NCBI RefSeq assembly: GCF_004331415.1 | Contig: NZ_SJOP01000003.1 | Coordinates: 1 to 64,000 of the forward strand | Length of the DNA stretch: 64,000 bases | DNA from: Kosakonia quasisacchari | Lineage (GTDB): Bacteria > Pseudomonadota > Gammaproteobacteria > Enterobacterales > Enterobacteriaceae | Direction: 5' to 3' | Shown: positions 36,812 to 49,440 of the stretch, in pieces | Layout of the letters: every line of letters begins with the position of its first letter | How positions within the stretch are numbered: the stretch's first letter is position 1 | Position numbers and translations under genes: made by a program | The notes under the pieces: model-generated | Seen by the model: only the letters and a program-made list of their open reading frames with translations | Told to the model about the DNA's origin: nothing | Database searches by the model: none

Positions 36812-36837
36812 GCCTTATCCCCGAACGGGGATAAGGC
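36812..36837. repeat. strong hairpin just downstream of malE
   Basis: GCCTTATCCCCG and CGGGGATAAGGC form a 12-bp perfect stem 10 bases past the malE stop. In E. coli, REP hairpins here stabilise malE mRNA so that more MalE than MalF is made. This hairpin probably has that role without being a REP. Confidence 0.75.
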
Positions 36838-36847
36838 ATTCACATTT

Positions 36848-38050
<1,203 letters not shown>

Positions 38051-38120
38051 TTAGGTGATGTGCTCGTGGATACGCTCAAGGTCGTTCGACGGGATTAGTC
38101 TCCTTTTTTGACAAGCGCTT

Positions 38121-38130
38121 CTCATCCTCC
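38121..38130 (-). promoter_or_regulatory. MalT box near malE
   Basis: GGAGGATGAG on the minus strand fits the MalT box core (GGGGATGAGG / GGAGGA types). It lies about 85 bases before malE. Confidence 0.55.
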
Positions 38131-38157
38131 TTGACCCTACGCCCCTGGGGTGATTTG

Positions 38158-38173
38158 TGTGATCTCGGTTACA
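38158..38173. promoter_or_regulatory. CRP site in the malE-malK control region
   Basis: TGTGATCTCGGTTACA fits TGTGA-N6-TCACA with one mismatch. It is one of two CRP-type sites between the divergent malEFG and malK-lamB-malM promoters. Confidence 0.75.
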
Positions 38174-38183
38174 GAGATTTGCA

Positions 38184-38205
38184 TTATGTGTGTTAGCGCA
38201 CATAA
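38184..38205. promoter_or_regulatory. second CRP site in the mal control region
   Basis: TTATGTG and CACATAA are perfect 7-bp arms separated by 8 bases, the geometry of a CRP site. It is 26 bases from the first site, so CRP may bind twice and activate both operons with MalT. Confidence 0.75.
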
Positions 38206-38252
38206 AAAAGCGCCGATTTTTGCAGAGCGCATCACGAAAATGCCCGCCGCCC

Positions 38253-38327
38253 GCTCATCCAGGGGGCAGAGCCACTGTTCTCATCCTCCCGCCTCCTCCC
38301 CCACAAAAAACCAGGGGGGTGGAGGAT
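38253..38327. promoter_or_regulatory. cluster of MalT boxes before malK
   Basis: MalT-type G-rich motifs occur on the minus strand at about 38253-38259 (GGATGAG), 38280-38289 (GGAGGATGAG) and 38292-38302 (GGGGGAGGAGG), and on the plus strand at 38314-38326 (GGGGGGTGGAGGA). The last two face each other as an inverted repeat around 11 bases. Cooperative MalT binding here, with CRP, should switch on both operons in maltotriose. Confidence 0.65.
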
Positions 38328-38408
38328 TCGCCCGCTGAATCGATGCTCCATAGTCAGCCCACGTTGAATGTTTCTGTTGGTGACAGGTTGTAACGAAGGG
38401 AGAAGGGC

Positions 38409-39518
38409 ATGGCGAGCGTACAGCTGCGTAATGTAACGAAAGCCTGGGGCGATGTGGTGGTGTCGAAAGACATCAGTCTCGACATCCACGAAGGAGAATT
38501 CGTGGTGTTTGTCGGCCCGTCAGGCTGTGGTAAATCGACGCTGCTGCGCATGATTGCCGGGCTGGAAACCATCACCAGCGGGGATTTGCTGATTGGCGAT
38601 ACCCGCATGAATGAGGTTCCTCCCGCCGAACGCGGCGTTGGCATGGTGTTTCAGTCCTACGCGCTCTATCCGCATTTGTCGGTTGCGGAAAATATGTCTT
38701 TCGGCCTGAAGTTAGCGGGCGCGAAAAAAGAGATGATCAAATCGCGCGTCACGCAGGTGGCGGAAGTGCTGCAACTGGCGCATTTGCTGGATCGCAAACC
38801 GAAAGCGCTCTCCGGCGGTCAGCGTCAGCGCGTGGCGATTGGTCGTACCCTGGTGGCTGAACCCCGCGTCTTTTTGCTTGATGAACCTCTCTCCAACCTT
38901 GATGCCGCCCTGCGTGTGCAGATGCGTATTGAGATCTCCCGTCTGCACAAACGTCTTGGTCGCACGATGATTTACGTCACCCACGATCAGGTAGAAGCGA
39001 TGACGCTGGCCGACAAAATCGTGGTGCTCGATGCCGGGCGCGTGGCGCAAGTGGGCAAACCGCTGGAGCTGTATCACTACCCGGCAGACCGTTTTGTCGC
39101 CGGTTTTATCGGCTCGCCGAAGATGAACTTCCTGCCGGTAAAAGTGACCGCCACCGCCATTGAACAGGTGCAGGTTGAGCTGCCTAACCGCCAGCGTGTC
39201 TGGCTGCCGGTGGACAGCGCCAATGTGCAAGTCGGCGCGAATATGTCTTTAGGCATTCGCCCGGAGCATCTGCTGCCCAGCGATATCGCCGATGTCACGC
39301 TGGAGGGCGAAGTTCAGGTCGTCGAACAGCTTGGTCACGAAACACAAATTCATATCCAGATCCCTGCAATACGTCAGAACCTGGTCTACCGCCAGACTGA
39401 CGTGGTGCTGGTAGAAGAGGGTGCCACATTCGCTATCGGCTTACCGCCGGAGCGTTGCCATCTGTTCCGTGAAGATGGCACCGCCTGCCGCCGGTTACAC
39501 AAAGAGCCCGGCGTTTAA
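38409..39518 (+). CDS. malK: maltose transporter ATPase MalK
   Basis: MalK is the ATPase subunit of the maltose importer and also restrains MalT. The 369 residues (371 in E. coli) show Walker A GPSGCGKS near residue 36, the signature [13 protein letters not shown] near 134, Walker [14 protein letters not shown], and the switch His in VTHDQVEAM. The C-terminal regulatory domain, which binds enzyme IIA-Glc, follows from about residue 235. The ATG lies after GAAGGGAGAAGGGC. It heads malK-lamB-malM. The 175-base gap to lamB holds no other gene. Confidence 0.97.
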   Translation: MASVQLRNVTKAWGDVVVSKDISLDIHEGEFVVFVGPSGCGKSTLLRMIAGLETITSGDLLIGDTRMNEVPPAERGVGMVFQSYALYPHLSVAENMSFGLKLAGAKKEMIKSRVTQVAEVLQLAHLLDRKPKALSGGQRQRVAIGRTLVAEPRVFLLDEPLSNLDAALRVQMRIEISRLHKRLGRTMIYVTHDQVEAMTLADKIVVLDAGRVAQVGKPLELYHYPADRFVAGFIGSPKMNFLPVKVTATAIEQVQVELPNRQRVWLPVDSANVQVGANMSLGIRPEHLLPSDIADVTLEGEVQVVEQLGHETQIHIQIPAIRQNLVYRQTDVVLVEEGATFAIGLPPERCHLFREDGTACRRLHKEPGV

Positions 39519-39642
39519 GCGTACCCCACAAAACGTTTACACAAAGCCATTCGCATTATGTCGAGGCGGCAACGTGATGACTCTCCGCCAGCGTACAAAA
39601 GTACCTGGTCGGGATACATAACGGCAGCCAATAAAGAGATAG

Positions 39643-41037
<1,395 letters not shown>

Positions 41038-41062
41038 GTTTTTCCCTCATGTAATGACCAAA

Positions 41063-41082
41063 AGAGGGGCGCAAGCCCCTCT
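41063..41082 (+). repeat. hairpin between lamB and malM
   Basis: AGAGGGGC-GCAA-GCCCCTCT is a perfect 8-bp stem with a GNRA tetraloop and no T-run. It probably protects the lamB message; REP elements do this at the same spot in E. coli. Confidence 0.75.
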
Positions 41083-41145
41083 ACTCCTGATAAACAGCGC
41101 GCTATTGCCTGGCCACCGCTGTTTTACATCCTGAAGGTGATAACA

Positions 41146-42099
41146 ATGAAAATGAAAAAAAGTCTCATCGCCCTGTGTCTCTCCGCGGGTCTGCTGGCGG
41201 GCGTACCGGGCGTCAGTCTGGCAGATGTGAATGTCGTTCCACAAAACACGGCGGCGGCACCGTCGATTCCGAATTCTGCGCTTCAGCAACTCACCTGGAC
41301 ACCTGTCGATACATCAAAAACGCAGACGGTTCGACTTGCGAGCGGCGGACAACATCTGAACGTTCCGGGTATTACCGGATCCGTGGCGGCATTTAGCGTT
41401 CCGGCCAATATTGGCGAGCTTACGCTGACACTCTCCAGCGATGTGAATAAAAATACCGGCGTATTTGCGCCAAACGTGCTGGTCTTTGACCAGAATATGT
41501 CGCCTGCGGCCTATTTCCCCAGTAGCTATTTTACCTACCAGGAACCGGGAGTTCTAAATGCTGACCGACTGGAAGGGGTTATGCGCCTGACACCTGCGCT
41601 GGGCCAGCAGAAGCTTTATATCCTTGCGTTTACCACCGAAAGTGATTTGCAGAAAACCACCACGCTGCTCGATCCGGCCAAGGCCTATGCTAAAGGTGTG
41701 GGCAATGCGATCCCTGATATCCCCGATCCGATTGCCCGCCATATTGCCGACGGAGTGGTAAACCTGAAGGTGAAAAATAGCAGCGGTTCCAGTGTATTAG
41801 TCGGCCCGCTGTTTGGTTCTTCTGGCCCGGCTTCCGTTACCGTAGGCAATACCGCCGCACCGGCTTACAACACGCAACCGGCTCCGGCTGCCGCGCCAGT
41901 TTCGGCTCCTGCGCCAGCGCCGGTAGCGAAGAGCGAGCCGATGCTGAACGATACAGAGAGCTACTTTAACCAGGCCATCAAACAAGCCGCAAGCAAGGGC
42001 GATATTGATAAGGCGCTGAAATTATTGAATGAAGCAGAACGCCTCGGGTCGAAATCCGCCCGTGCCACTTTTATCAGCAGTGTAAAAGGCAAGGGGTAA
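41146..42099 (+). CDS. malM: maltose operon periplasmic protein MalM
   Basis: The 317-residue protein matches E. coli MalM (306). A signal peptide ends near SLADVN (residue 26). The core has the LQQLTWTPVD and FAPNVLVFDQNMSP motifs. A Pro-Ala-rich linker near residues 240-265 is longer than in E. coli and joins a C-terminal helical part (LKLLNEAERLGS). Its function is unsettled; it has been proposed to help substrate retention in the periplasm. I chose 41146 (MKMKKS) over the GTG at 41137 because AAGGTG is 6 bases upstream. Confidence 0.93.
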   Translation: MKMKKSLIALCLSAGLLAGVPGVSLADVNVVPQNTAAAPSIPNSALQQLTWTPVDTSKTQTVRLASGGQHLNVPGITGSVAAFSVPANIGELTLTLSSDVNKNTGVFAPNVLVFDQNMSPAAYFPSSYFTYQEPGVLNADRLEGVMRLTPALGQQKLYILAFTTESDLQKTTTLLDPAKAYAKGVGNAIPDIPDPIARHIADGVVNLKVKNSSGSSVLVGPLFGSSGPASVTVGNTAAPAYNTQPAPAAAPVSAPAPAPVAKSEPMLNDTESYFNQAIKQAASKGDIDKALKLLNEAERLGSKSARATFISSVKGKG

Positions 42100-42132
42100 T
42101 CTCTCCCCACAATGCTGATATTTGCAGCAACT

Positions 42133-42159
42133 GGTGCGTCGCCTGACGCACCTTTTTTT
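42133..42159 (+). terminator. malK-lamB-malM terminator
   Basis: GGTGCGTC-GCCT-GACGCACC is an 8-bp stem followed by seven T. A further hairpin, CAGATGCGC / GCGCATCTG, lies at 42166-42189 before ubiC. Confidence 0.9.
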
Positions 42160-42279
42160 CCGGCGCAGATGCGCGCTGTTGCGCATCTGTTGCGCTGATG
42201 AAAACTGAAAGAAGTTTCCCCGCCCCGTGCGCCGGTTCTGCGATACAATAACGCTACGTTATGTACCGGAGAGTCAGGC

Positions 42280-42777
42280 ATGTCACACCCTGCGCTTACG
42301 CAACTGCGAGCGCTGCGCTATTTAGACGCAATTCCCGCGCTTGAACCGCAACTGCTCGAGTGGCTGTTGCTGGAAGATTCAATGACCAAACGTTTTGAGC
42401 AGCAAGGCAAGACGGTCAGCGTTACGCTGATTCGGGAAGGCTTTGTGACGGTGGATGAGATCGCCGAAGAACGCGACAGTCTGCCGAAGGAGGACCGTTA
42501 CTGGTTGCGGGAAATTATTCTCTGCGCCGACGGGGAGCCCTGGCTCGCCGGACGCACTGTGGTGCCGGAATCTACGCTGAGCGGCCCGGAACTGGCGCTG
42601 CAAACCCTGGGTAAAACGCCGCTTGGGCGATATCTCTTTACCTCATCTACGCTTACGCGTGACTTTATTGAAATTGGTCGTCATGAGCAGCTTTGGGGAC
42701 GCCGTTCCCGCCTGCGTCTGAGCGGGAAACCGCTGATGCTGACCGAACTGTTTTTGCCTGCATCGCCGCTGTACTAA
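42280..42777 (+). CDS. ubiC: chorismate pyruvate-lyase
   Basis: UbiC converts chorismate to 4-hydroxybenzoate and pyruvate, the first step of ubiquinone synthesis. The 165 residues equal E. coli UbiC and include Arg76 in YWLRE, the Gly-rich [10 protein letters not shown] flap and Glu155 in LTELFLP, known active-site residues. The ATG follows CGGAGAGTC. It lies 13 bases before ubiA, with which it forms an operon. Confidence 0.96.
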   Translation: MSHPALTQLRALRYLDAIPALEPQLLEWLLLEDSMTKRFEQQGKTVSVTLIREGFVTVDEIAEERDSLPKEDRYWLREIILCADGEPWLAGRTVVPESTLSGPELALQTLGKTPLGRYLFTSSTLTRDFIEIGRHEQLWGRRSRLRLSGKPLMLTELFLPASPLY

Positions 42778-42790
42778 GAGGAAAAAGAAA

Positions 42791-43666
42791 ATGGAGTGGA
42801 GTCTCACGCAGAATAAGCTGTTGGCCTTTCACAGGCTTATGCGTACGGACAAACCAATTGGTGCTTTACTGTTGCTGTGGCCAACGTTGTGGGCGCTGTG
42901 GGTGGCAACCCCAGGCGTGCCGCCGCTGTGGATTTTGCTGGTTTTTGTCGCGGGCGTCTGGCTGATGCGCGCCGCCGGTTGCGTGGTCAATGACTATGCG
43001 GATCGTAAATTTGATGGTCATGTTAAACGCACGGCGAATCGCCCTTTGCCAAGCGGCGCGGTAACGGAAAATGAAGCGCGCGTGCTGTTTGTGGTGCTGG
43101 TGCTGCTGGCCTTCGCGCTGGTGCTGACGCTGAATGTGATGACTATTTTGCTCTCCGTCGCGGCGCTGGCGCTGGCGTGGGTTTACCCGTTTATGAAGCG
43201 CTATACGCACCTGCCACAGGTGGTGCTCGGCGCGGCGTTCGGCTGGTCGATTCCAATGGCCTTCGCGGCCGTGAGTGAAACTGTACCGCTGAGCTGCTGG
43301 ATTATGTTCCTCGCCAATATCTTGTGGGCGGTGGCGTATGACACGCAGTACGCGATGGTTGACCGGGACGACGATGTGAAGATTGGCATTAAATCGACGG
43401 CGATTTTGTTTGGTCGCTTCGATAAGCTGATTATCGGAATTTTGCAGGTGGTCGTGCTGGCGCTGATGGCGTCTGTTGGCTGGCTAAATGGCCTGGATTG
43501 GACGTACTACGGGACGGTGCTCATCGCTGGCGCGCTGTTTGTTTATCAGCAAAAGCTGATTGCGGGTCGCGACCGGGATGCCTGTTTTAAAGCGTTCATG
43601 AATAATAACTATGTGGGGCTGGTGCTGTTTTTAGGGCTGGCGTTGAGTTACCTGCATTTGCCTTGA
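42791..43666 (+). CDS. ubiA: 4-hydroxybenzoate polyprenyltransferase
   Basis: UbiA prenylates 4-hydroxybenzoate with octaprenyl diphosphate in the inner membrane. The 291 residues (290 in E. coli) hold about eight or nine helices. The two Asp-rich motifs that bind Mg-diphosphate are NDYADRKFD near residue 67 and [12 protein letters not shown] near residue 187. An AGAGGAAAAAG site precedes the ATG. It is convergent with plsB. Confidence 0.97.
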   Translation: MEWSLTQNKLLAFHRLMRTDKPIGALLLLWPTLWALWVATPGVPPLWILLVFVAGVWLMRAAGCVVNDYADRKFDGHVKRTANRPLPSGAVTENEARVLFVVLVLLAFALVLTLNVMTILLSVAALALAWVYPFMKRYTHLPQVVLGAAFGWSIPMAFAAVSETVPLSCWIMFLANILWAVAYDTQYAMVDRDDDVKIGIKSTAILFGRFDKLIIGILQVVVLALMASVGWLNGLDWTYYGTVLIAGALFVYQQKLIAGRDRDACFKAFMNNNYVGLVLFLGLALSYLHLP

Positions 43667-43671
43667 GTTTT

Positions 43672-43699
43672 TTCCCCTCTCCGTGAAGAGAGGGGAAAA
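43672..43699. terminator. bidirectional terminator, ubiA and plsB
   Basis: TTTTCCCCTC and GAGGGGAAAA form a 10-bp stem around an 8-base loop and serve both convergent genes. Confidence 0.8.
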
Positions 43700-43706
43700 G
43701 TTACCA

Positions 43707-46163
43707 TCACACTTCTGCTTGCGTCGCGCTCTCAATCGTCAGACGTACATCCGACGTTATCAAGTCCGCCAGCATCTGGTACACGTTTAAGGTGCGCGCC
43801 GGATCCGCATCACCGGTATCACTGATATAGCCTTCATCGCGCAGCGTCAGCACCAACGTACTGAACACCGCCTTATCGAAGAACTCCGGCGCGTTGATGC
43901 CATGCAGCACCGACAGGCGTTGCGCCAGCGTGCGGCTCTCTTTTTCCAGCGTGCTGCGGTTCATCGCCGGGTTGGCGCTCAGCAGCCAGAAGGTAATGGC
44001 GTATCGCTGTAAGGTTTCGCGCGCGCCTGCCGCCAGCAGTTGCAAGGTGCGGGAGTGCGTCGGATTGATGCTCAGACGATCGTCTTTCACCGTCAACAAG
44101 CCCTGGCGCAACAGCTCTTGCGTCAGGTTCTCCAGCACTGGCGCCAGCTCCGCTTTTTCCCAACGCAGGAACAACTCGGCTTTCAGCATCGGGTAGAGTA
44201 ACTCGACGTGGCGCAGGATCTCGCTACGTGAAATAGCACGGTGCTGGGTGACAATCGCTGCCAGCAGCGACGGCAGCATCAGCATATGTGCAATATTGTT
44301 GCGGTAGTACGTCATCAACACCGCCTGCTCACGCGGCAGAATGATGATATCGCCGATGGTGTCTTTCTCGACTTCGAACTTGTTCATCTGCAGCGCGTGG
44401 TCGATAAGCTCGCTGGCGCTGGCCGAAGGCGTTGTTGAATCCGGGGAATAAGGCACGTTGCGCATCAGCTCAAGATAACAGCTTAACTGCTCGGTCAGCT
44501 GCTCGCGCGTCAGTGAACGCTGGCGGGAAGCCAACAGCGCGGTACAACACAGGTTCATGGCGTTAGCCGCACCGGCGTTGTTGATACGCACCATCAGGTC
44601 AGCGGCAATGGTGTTCACCGTGGGTGTTAACCACGCCGGACGGATGGATTCAATGGGATCGATGGCTTCGCGCCACTCCGGAACATGATGATTTAGGTAG
44701 TTCATCAGCGGGATCGGTTCGCCGAAGTTCACATAGCCTTGACCGAGGTTACGCAGCTTGCTTAAGCCACGCACCATCTGTAACAAGCTCTCTTTCTCTT
44801 TCGTCGCGCCACGCAGCTCTTTGGCGTAAGTACCTACTTCCATCACGTGTTCATAACCGATGTAAATCGGCACCAGCGTGATTGGGCGCGTACCGCCGCG
44901 CAGCATCGCCTGGATAGTCATCGACAGCGTACCGGTTTTCGGATCCAGCAAACGCCCGGTGCGCGAACGTCCGCCCTCAACGAAGTACTCCACCGAATAA
45001 CCACGGCTGAACAACTCGCCCAAGTATTCGCGGAACACGGTGGAATAAAGCTTGTTGCCTTTAAATGTCCGGCGAATAAAAAACGCACCCAGGCGGCGGA
45101 AAATCGGCCCTGCGGGCCAGAAATTCAGATTGATACCGGCGGCGATATGCGGCGGCACCAGCCCCTGGTGATAGAGCACATAGGAGAGCAGCAGGTAATC
45201 CATATGGCTGCGATGGCAGGGCACATAGACAATTTCGTGACCGTCATGTGCAAGCTGGCGTACGCGCTCAGCGTTATGCACATTAATGCCCTGATAGAGA
45301 CGGTTCCAGGTAAAACCCAGAATACGGTCAGTCAGGCGGATCATCTCGTAGGAGAAGTTCGCGGCGATCTCTTCCATCAGCGCGATGGCGTTTTGCTGCG
45401 CCTTATCATGGGAGATTTTTTTGCTGCGCGCTTCATCTTCAACGGCGCGGGCAATCGCCTTGGACGAGAGCAATTTGTTAAACAAATCCTGACGGGCCGG
45501 CAGGCGTGGACCGACTGCGGCCAGACGCTGGCGGGCAAAGTGCATACGCGCCACGCGCGCCAGTTTCTGCGCGATAATTTTATCGGTGCCGTGCTCGGTC
45601 GCCATACGACGCAGCGAAACCGGCGGTGAAAAACGCACAAAGCTGTCGCGGCCAAGCCAGGAAACAGCAAAGAATTTCTGGATGCCGTTCAGCATACGCA
45701 GCGGCGGGTTAATTTCGCCTTTTTCACGCCCCGGTGAACGACCAAACATCACCGATACCGGCACCATTTGCACATCCAAATCAGGATGGCTACGGTGTAA
45801 ATCCAGGTAGTCGTGGAACAGCTTGATCGACTCTTCTTTTGGCGCGTAATACGTGAACACGCGCGGGCCGCCGTGGATAAACACGAAACGCGGCAGCAAA
45901 GTGCCGTCGATTTCCAGCGGTTCCATGGGATCGGGCAGCTCATGTGCCAGACACTGTGCGCGTAGAGTCAGTAAATCTGCCTTTGAGTTATAAGGCAGCA
46001 CGTACATGATGGGGCGTGACGTATCGAGACCCAGCTCCTGTGCAGGTTCTGCGGGGATCGATTTACTTTTTACCAGCACGCTTAATGGTAAATTCAGTAA
46101 TTTGTAGTAAATTCGTGGCCAGCCGGACATAAAGGATGTAAAGCCTCTGGTTAATAGTGCCAT
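43707..46163 (-). CDS. plsB: glycerol-3-phosphate acyltransferase
   Basis: PlsB acylates sn-glycerol 3-phosphate at position 1, the first step of phospholipid synthesis, at the inner membrane. The 818 residues are slightly shorter than the 827 annotated in E. coli, since this frame begins at [11 protein letters not shown]. The catalytic H(X)4D motif is HRSHMDYL near residue 307. [10 protein letters not shown] and [11 protein letters not shown], further acyltransferase motifs, follow. It is divergent from dgkA, with 97 bases between them. Confidence 0.97.
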   Translation of the reverse strand: MALLTRGFTSFMSGWPRIYYKLLNLPLSVLVKSKSIPAEPAQELGLDTSRPIMYVLPYNSKADLLTLRAQCLAHELPDPMEPLEIDGTLLPRFVFIHGGPRVFTYYAPKEESIKLFHDYLDLHRSHPDLDVQMVPVSVMFGRSPGREKGEINPPLRMLNGIQKFFAVSWLGRDSFVRFSPPVSLRRMATEHGTDKIIAQKLARVARMHFARQRLAAVGPRLPARQDLFNKLLSSKAIARAVEDEARSKKISHDKAQQNAIALMEEIAANFSYEMIRLTDRILGFTWNRLYQGINVHNAERVRQLAHDGHEIVYVPCHRSHMDYLLLSYVLYHQGLVPPHIAAGINLNFWPAGPIFRRLGAFFIRRTFKGNKLYSTVFREYLGELFSRGYSVEYFVEGGRSRTGRLLDPKTGTLSMTIQAMLRGGTRPITLVPIYIGYEHVMEVGTYAKELRGATKEKESLLQMVRGLSKLRNLGQGYVNFGEPIPLMNYLNHHVPEWREAIDPIESIRPAWLTPTVNTIAADLMVRINNAGAANAMNLCCTALLASRQRSLTREQLTEQLSCYLELMRNVPYSPDSTTPSASASELIDHALQMNKFEVEKDTIGDIIILPREQAVLMTYYRNNIAHMLMLPSLLAAIVTQHRAISRSEILRHVELLYPMLKAELFLRWEKAELAPVLENLTQELLRQGLLTVKDDRLSINPTHSRTLQLLAAGARETLQRYAITFWLLSANPAMNRSTLEKESRTLAQRLSVLHGINAPEFFDKAVFSTLVLTLRDEGYISDTGDADPARTLNVYQMLADLITSDVRLTIESATQAEV

Positions 46164-46260
46164 TGCGCCGCAAGAATATCAGAAAGCACACATAATTTCT
46201 GTTGTACCGCTGCGCGCTTGCTGAGACATTGACGCCAATTTAATAAAAAGGTTCTTTTAA

Positions 46261-46629
46261 ATGGCTAATAATACCACCGGTTTCACCCGGATCATTAAAG
46301 CCGCTGGATATTCCTGGAAAGGCGTTCGCGCCGCCTGGATCAATGAAGCGGCATTTCGTCAGGAAGCCGTTGCGGTTACCCTGGCAATTATAATCGCTTG
46401 CTGGCTCGATATTGACACAATGACGCGCGTACTACTGATTGGTTCTGTGACGCTGGTGATGATTGTCGAAATTCTGAACAGCGCCATCGAGGCCGTGGTC
46501 GATCGTATTGGCTCTGAATTCCATGAACTTTCCGGGCGAGCAAAGGATATGGGCTCAGCGGCGGTGCTGATGTCTATCCTGTTGGCGATGTTTACCTGGA
46601 TCGCATTACTCTGGTCACATTTTCGATAA
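46261..46629 (+). CDS. dgkA: diacylglycerol kinase
   Basis: DgkA phosphorylates diacylglycerol for recycling in membrane lipid and osmoregulated glucan metabolism. The 122 residues, three membrane helices, and the conserved segment EILNSAIEAVVDRIG (about residues 68-82), with the Glu and Asp of the active site, match E. coli. The start follows a run (AAAAAGG) that acts as a weak ribosome site. Confidence 0.97.
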   Translation: MANNTTGFTRIIKAAGYSWKGVRAAWINEAAFRQEAVAVTLAIIIACWLDIDTMTRVLLIGSVTLVMIVEILNSAIEAVVDRIGSEFHELSGRAKDMGSAAVLMSILLAMFTWIALLWSHFR

Positions 46630-46692
46630 CGCTTCCAGAATTCGATAACGCCCTGGTTTTTTGCTTAAATTTGGTTCCAAAATCGCCTTTAG

Positions 46693-46729
46693 CTGTATAT
46701 ACTCACAGCATAACTGTATATACACCCAG
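46693..46729 (+). promoter_or_regulatory. two LexA (SOS) boxes of lexA
   Basis: CTGTATATACTCACAG (46693-46708) and CTGTATATACACCCAG (46714-46729) both fit CTG-N10-CAG. The spacing matches the autoregulatory lexA operator of E. coli. Confidence 0.95.
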
Positions 46730-46737
46730 GGGGCGGG

Positions 46738-47355
46738 ATGAAAGCATTAACGGCCAGGCAGCAAGAGGTGTTCGATCTTATTCGCGATCGCATCACTCAA
46801 ACCGGTATGCCACCAACGCGTGCGGAAATCGCACAGCAATTGGGGTTCCGTTCCCCAAATGCGGCGGAAGAACACCTCAAAGCGCTGGCGCGCAAAGGGG
46901 TTATCGAAATCGTATCTGGCGCATCGCGTGGTCTTCGCCTGCTGCTTGAAGAAGAAGAGGACGATATCGGCTTACCGCTGATTGGTCGCGTCGCGGCGGG
47001 TGAGCCCCTGCTGGCGCAGCAGCATATCGAAGGCCATTACCAGGTCGATCCGAGCCTCTTTAAACCCCATGCGGATTTCCTGCTGCGCGTTAGTGGCATG
47101 TCGATGCGTGACATTGGCATTATGGACGGCGATTTGCTGGCGGTGCACAAAACGCAGGATGTGCGTAACGGCCAGGTCGTTGTTGCGCGTATTGAAGACG
47201 AAGTCACGGTCAAACGTTTGAAAAAGCAGGGCAACACCGTTGAACTGCTGCCGGAAAACAGTGAGTTTTCCCCGATCGTCGTCGATCTGCGCGATCAAAA
47301 CTTTACCATCGAAGGGCTTGCGGTCGGTGTCATTCGTAATGGCGCGTGGTTGTAA
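46738..47355 (+). CDS. lexA: SOS repressor LexA
   Basis: LexA represses SOS genes and cleaves itself when RecA is activated. The protein has a winged-helix N-terminal domain (about 1-70) and the S24 protease fold. The cleavage bond is Ala87-Gly88 in RVAAGEP, and the catalytic pair is Ser122 and Lys159. The linker is three residues longer than in E. coli (205 versus 202), which shifts this numbering by three. It heads the lexA-dinF operon; a hairpin of 8 bp lies between the two (47370-47397). Confidence 0.98.
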   Translation: MKALTARQQEVFDLIRDRITQTGMPPTRAEIAQQLGFRSPNAAEEHLKALARKGVIEIVSGASRGLRLLLEEEEDDIGLPLIGRVAAGEPLLAQQHIEGHYQVDPSLFKPHADFLLRVSGMSMRDIGIMDGDLLAVHKTQDVRNGQVVVARIEDEVTVKRLKKQGNTVELLPENSEFSPIVVDLRDQNFTIEGLAVGVIRNGAWL

Positions 47356-47436
47356 CGCACATTCGCTCTGCTGCGGAGCTGATTCAGGTTCCGCAGCGAT
47401 CTCCTCTTTTCCCTCCATAGCATTCACATTCATACC

Positions 47437-48771
47437 ATGCCACTGCTAACCGCATCCGACAAAGCGCTCTGGCGGCTTGCACTGCCGATGATCTTCTCGA
47501 ATATCACTGTCCCGTTGCTGGGGCTAGTGGATACGGCGGTAGTGGGGCATCTGGACAGCCCGGTTTACCTGGGCGGTGTGGCGATTGGCGCAACGGCAAC
47601 CAGTTTCCTCTTTATGTTGCTGCTCTTTTTGCGCATGAGCACCACCGGGCTAACAGCTCAGGCGTTCGGCGCGAAGAATGCGCCCGCGCTGGCGCGTGCG
47701 TTAGTCCAGCCTTTGCTGCTGGCGCTGGGCGCTGGTGTACTGATTGCTGTGTTGCGCACGCCGATTATCGACCTGGCGCTGCATATCACCGGCGGTAGCG
47801 AGGCGGTGCTGGAACAGGCGCAGCGGTTCCTGGATATTCGCTGGTTGAGCGCACCCGCTTCGCTGGGCAACCTGGTATTGCTCGGTTGGTTGCTCGGCGT
47901 GCAGTATGCGCGCGCACCGGTGATCTTGCTGGTGGTGGGGAACCTGCTCAACATCGTGCTCGATCTGTGGTTGGTCATGGGGCTGCATATGAATGTGCAA
48001 GGTGCAGCGCTTGCCACGGTGATAGCGGAATACGTCACTTTCGTCATTGGCTTGTGGATGGTGCGACACGTACTGGTGATGCGCGGTATTCCATTGCTGA
48101 CGTTGAAAAATGCATGGCGCGGCGGCGTACGGCGTTTGCTGGCGCTGAACCGCGATATCATGTTGCGTTCGTTGCTGCTGCAACTCTGCTTTGGTTCGAT
48201 AACGGTGTTTGGTGCCCGCCTCGGTGATGAGACGGTGGCGGCAAACGCGGTACTGATGATGTTTTTAACCTTTACCGCTTATGCGCTGGATGGTTTCGCG
48301 TATGCGGTTGAAGCCCACTCCGGGCAGGCTTACGGCGCCAGAGACGGCCGTCAATTGATGCATATCTGGCGGGCTGCTTGCCGGCAGGCCGGTCTGGTGG
48401 CGCTGTTCTTTGCCGTTGTGTATGCGCTGGCGGGTCAGCAAATTATCGCGTTGTTAACGTCGCTACCCGCCCTGCAACAGCTTGCCGGGCATTATCTAAT
48501 TTGGCAGGTTATCTTACCGCTAGTGGGGGTGTGGTGTTATCTGCTGGACGGTATGTTTGTCGGTGCGACGCGCGCGGCCGAAATGCGTAACAGTATGGCA
48601 GTGGCGGCGGCGGGGTTTGCCGTTACGCTACTCACCGTGCCTGTTTTGGGTAATCACGGTTTGTGGTTGTCGCTTGCTGTGTTTCTTGCTCTGCGTGGGC
48701 TGACGCTGACGCTAGTATGGCGTCGCCACTGGCGTGACAACAGTTGGTTTGCTGCGAGTGATCCTTCCTGA
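47437..48771 (+). CDS. dinF: MATE family efflux protein DinF
   Basis: DinF is an inner-membrane multidrug/toxin extrusion (MATE) transporter of the SOS regulon. The 444 residues form about 12 helices. It matches E. coli DinF from MPLLTASDKALWRLALP on. The GLTAQAFGAKN segment near residue 70 and ANAVLM near residue 268 are family features. It is second in the lexA operon, so DNA damage should induce it. Substrates are not settled; protection from oxidative stress and bile salts has been reported. Confidence 0.95.
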   Translation: MPLLTASDKALWRLALPMIFSNITVPLLGLVDTAVVGHLDSPVYLGGVAIGATATSFLFMLLLFLRMSTTGLTAQAFGAKNAPALARALVQPLLLALGAGVLIAVLRTPIIDLALHITGGSEAVLEQAQRFLDIRWLSAPASLGNLVLLGWLLGVQYARAPVILLVVGNLLNIVLDLWLVMGLHMNVQGAALATVIAEYVTFVIGLWMVRHVLVMRGIPLLTLKNAWRGGVRRLLALNRDIMLRSLLLQLCFGSITVFGARLGDETVAANAVLMMFLTFTAYALDGFAYAVEAHSGQAYGARDGRQLMHIWRAACRQAGLVALFFAVVYALAGQQIIALLTSLPALQQLAGHYLIWQVILPLVGVWCYLLDGMFVGATRAAEMRNSMAVAAAGFAVTLLTVPVLGNHGLWLSLAVFLALRGLTLTLVWRRHWRDNSWFAASDPS

Positions 48772-48949
48772 TAGCACTTTATCCCTGCTTTAACGCTCTG
48801 CTTTTCTTGTCTCGTTTACGCTGCTTTTATCTTATTAGATGGTTAAAGATTCCGAATAAAATCCATAATGCCGAATCCCTGACTACAATAATCAATACGT
48901 TCAGCACGGCGAGAACGTCTATTTTTAACCGAACGATAAGGAGTCCATG

Positions 48950-49159
48950 ATGAATAAAGACGAAGTCGGCGGTAACTGGAAGCAGTTTAAAGGCACTGTG
49001 AAAGAGAAATGGGGCAAACTCACCGATGACGATATGACGATCATTGAAGGTAAACGTGATCAGTTGGTGGGTAAAATCCAGGAACGTTACGGTTACGCGA
49101 AAGATCAGGCGGAAAAAGAAGTAACGGACTGGGAAACGCGTAATGATTACCGTTGGTAG
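48950..49159 (+). CDS. yjbJ: CsbD family stress protein YjbJ
   Basis: The 69-residue hydrophilic protein belongs to the CsbD family and matches E. coli YjbJ. NWKQFKGTVKEKWGKLTDDD and GKIQERYGY are conserved. E. coli YjbJ is abundant in stationary phase and stress; its function is unknown. There are two tandem ATGs; I chose the second because AAGGAG is better spaced. It is monocistronic. Confidence 0.92.
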   Translation: MNKDEVGGNWKQFKGTVKEKWGKLTDDDMTIIEGKRDQLVGKIQERYGYAKDQAEKEVTDWETRNDYRW

Positions 49160-49440
49160 CCAGCACATCCCCTCAAATGTGTTAACCCTCTGAAGGCTAT
49201 CCTGCCCGAAGGTACAAGGATGTACCACCCCCCTCCAAATTTCACGTTCATCAGCACGAACGGCCTCCACTCGGCACTCGAGCTTTCACACTTTACGCTC
49301 TAGCCACATCTCTCTATCGCGTTTTATCAACGGTTGACCGACGCAGGTTCCCCCGACATTTGCTCGCTTGCCGCCTTTAGAATGCGAAATTTTTCGCGAA
49401 ATGTTGTGTGTAATGAATAGCCAATAAAAGAGGTGATAAG
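49160..49440. other. yjbJ-zur intergenic region
   Basis: No gene is supported in these 281 bases. A 6-bp hairpin GGTACA-AGGA-TGTACC lies at 49211-49226 and GCGAAA..TTCGC near 49384-49396. Neither has a clear T-run. Confidence 0.5.

Noticed and set aside
38150..38393. Short ORFs between malE and malK
   Set aside because: They overlap the CRP and MalT sites and look like non-coding control DNA.
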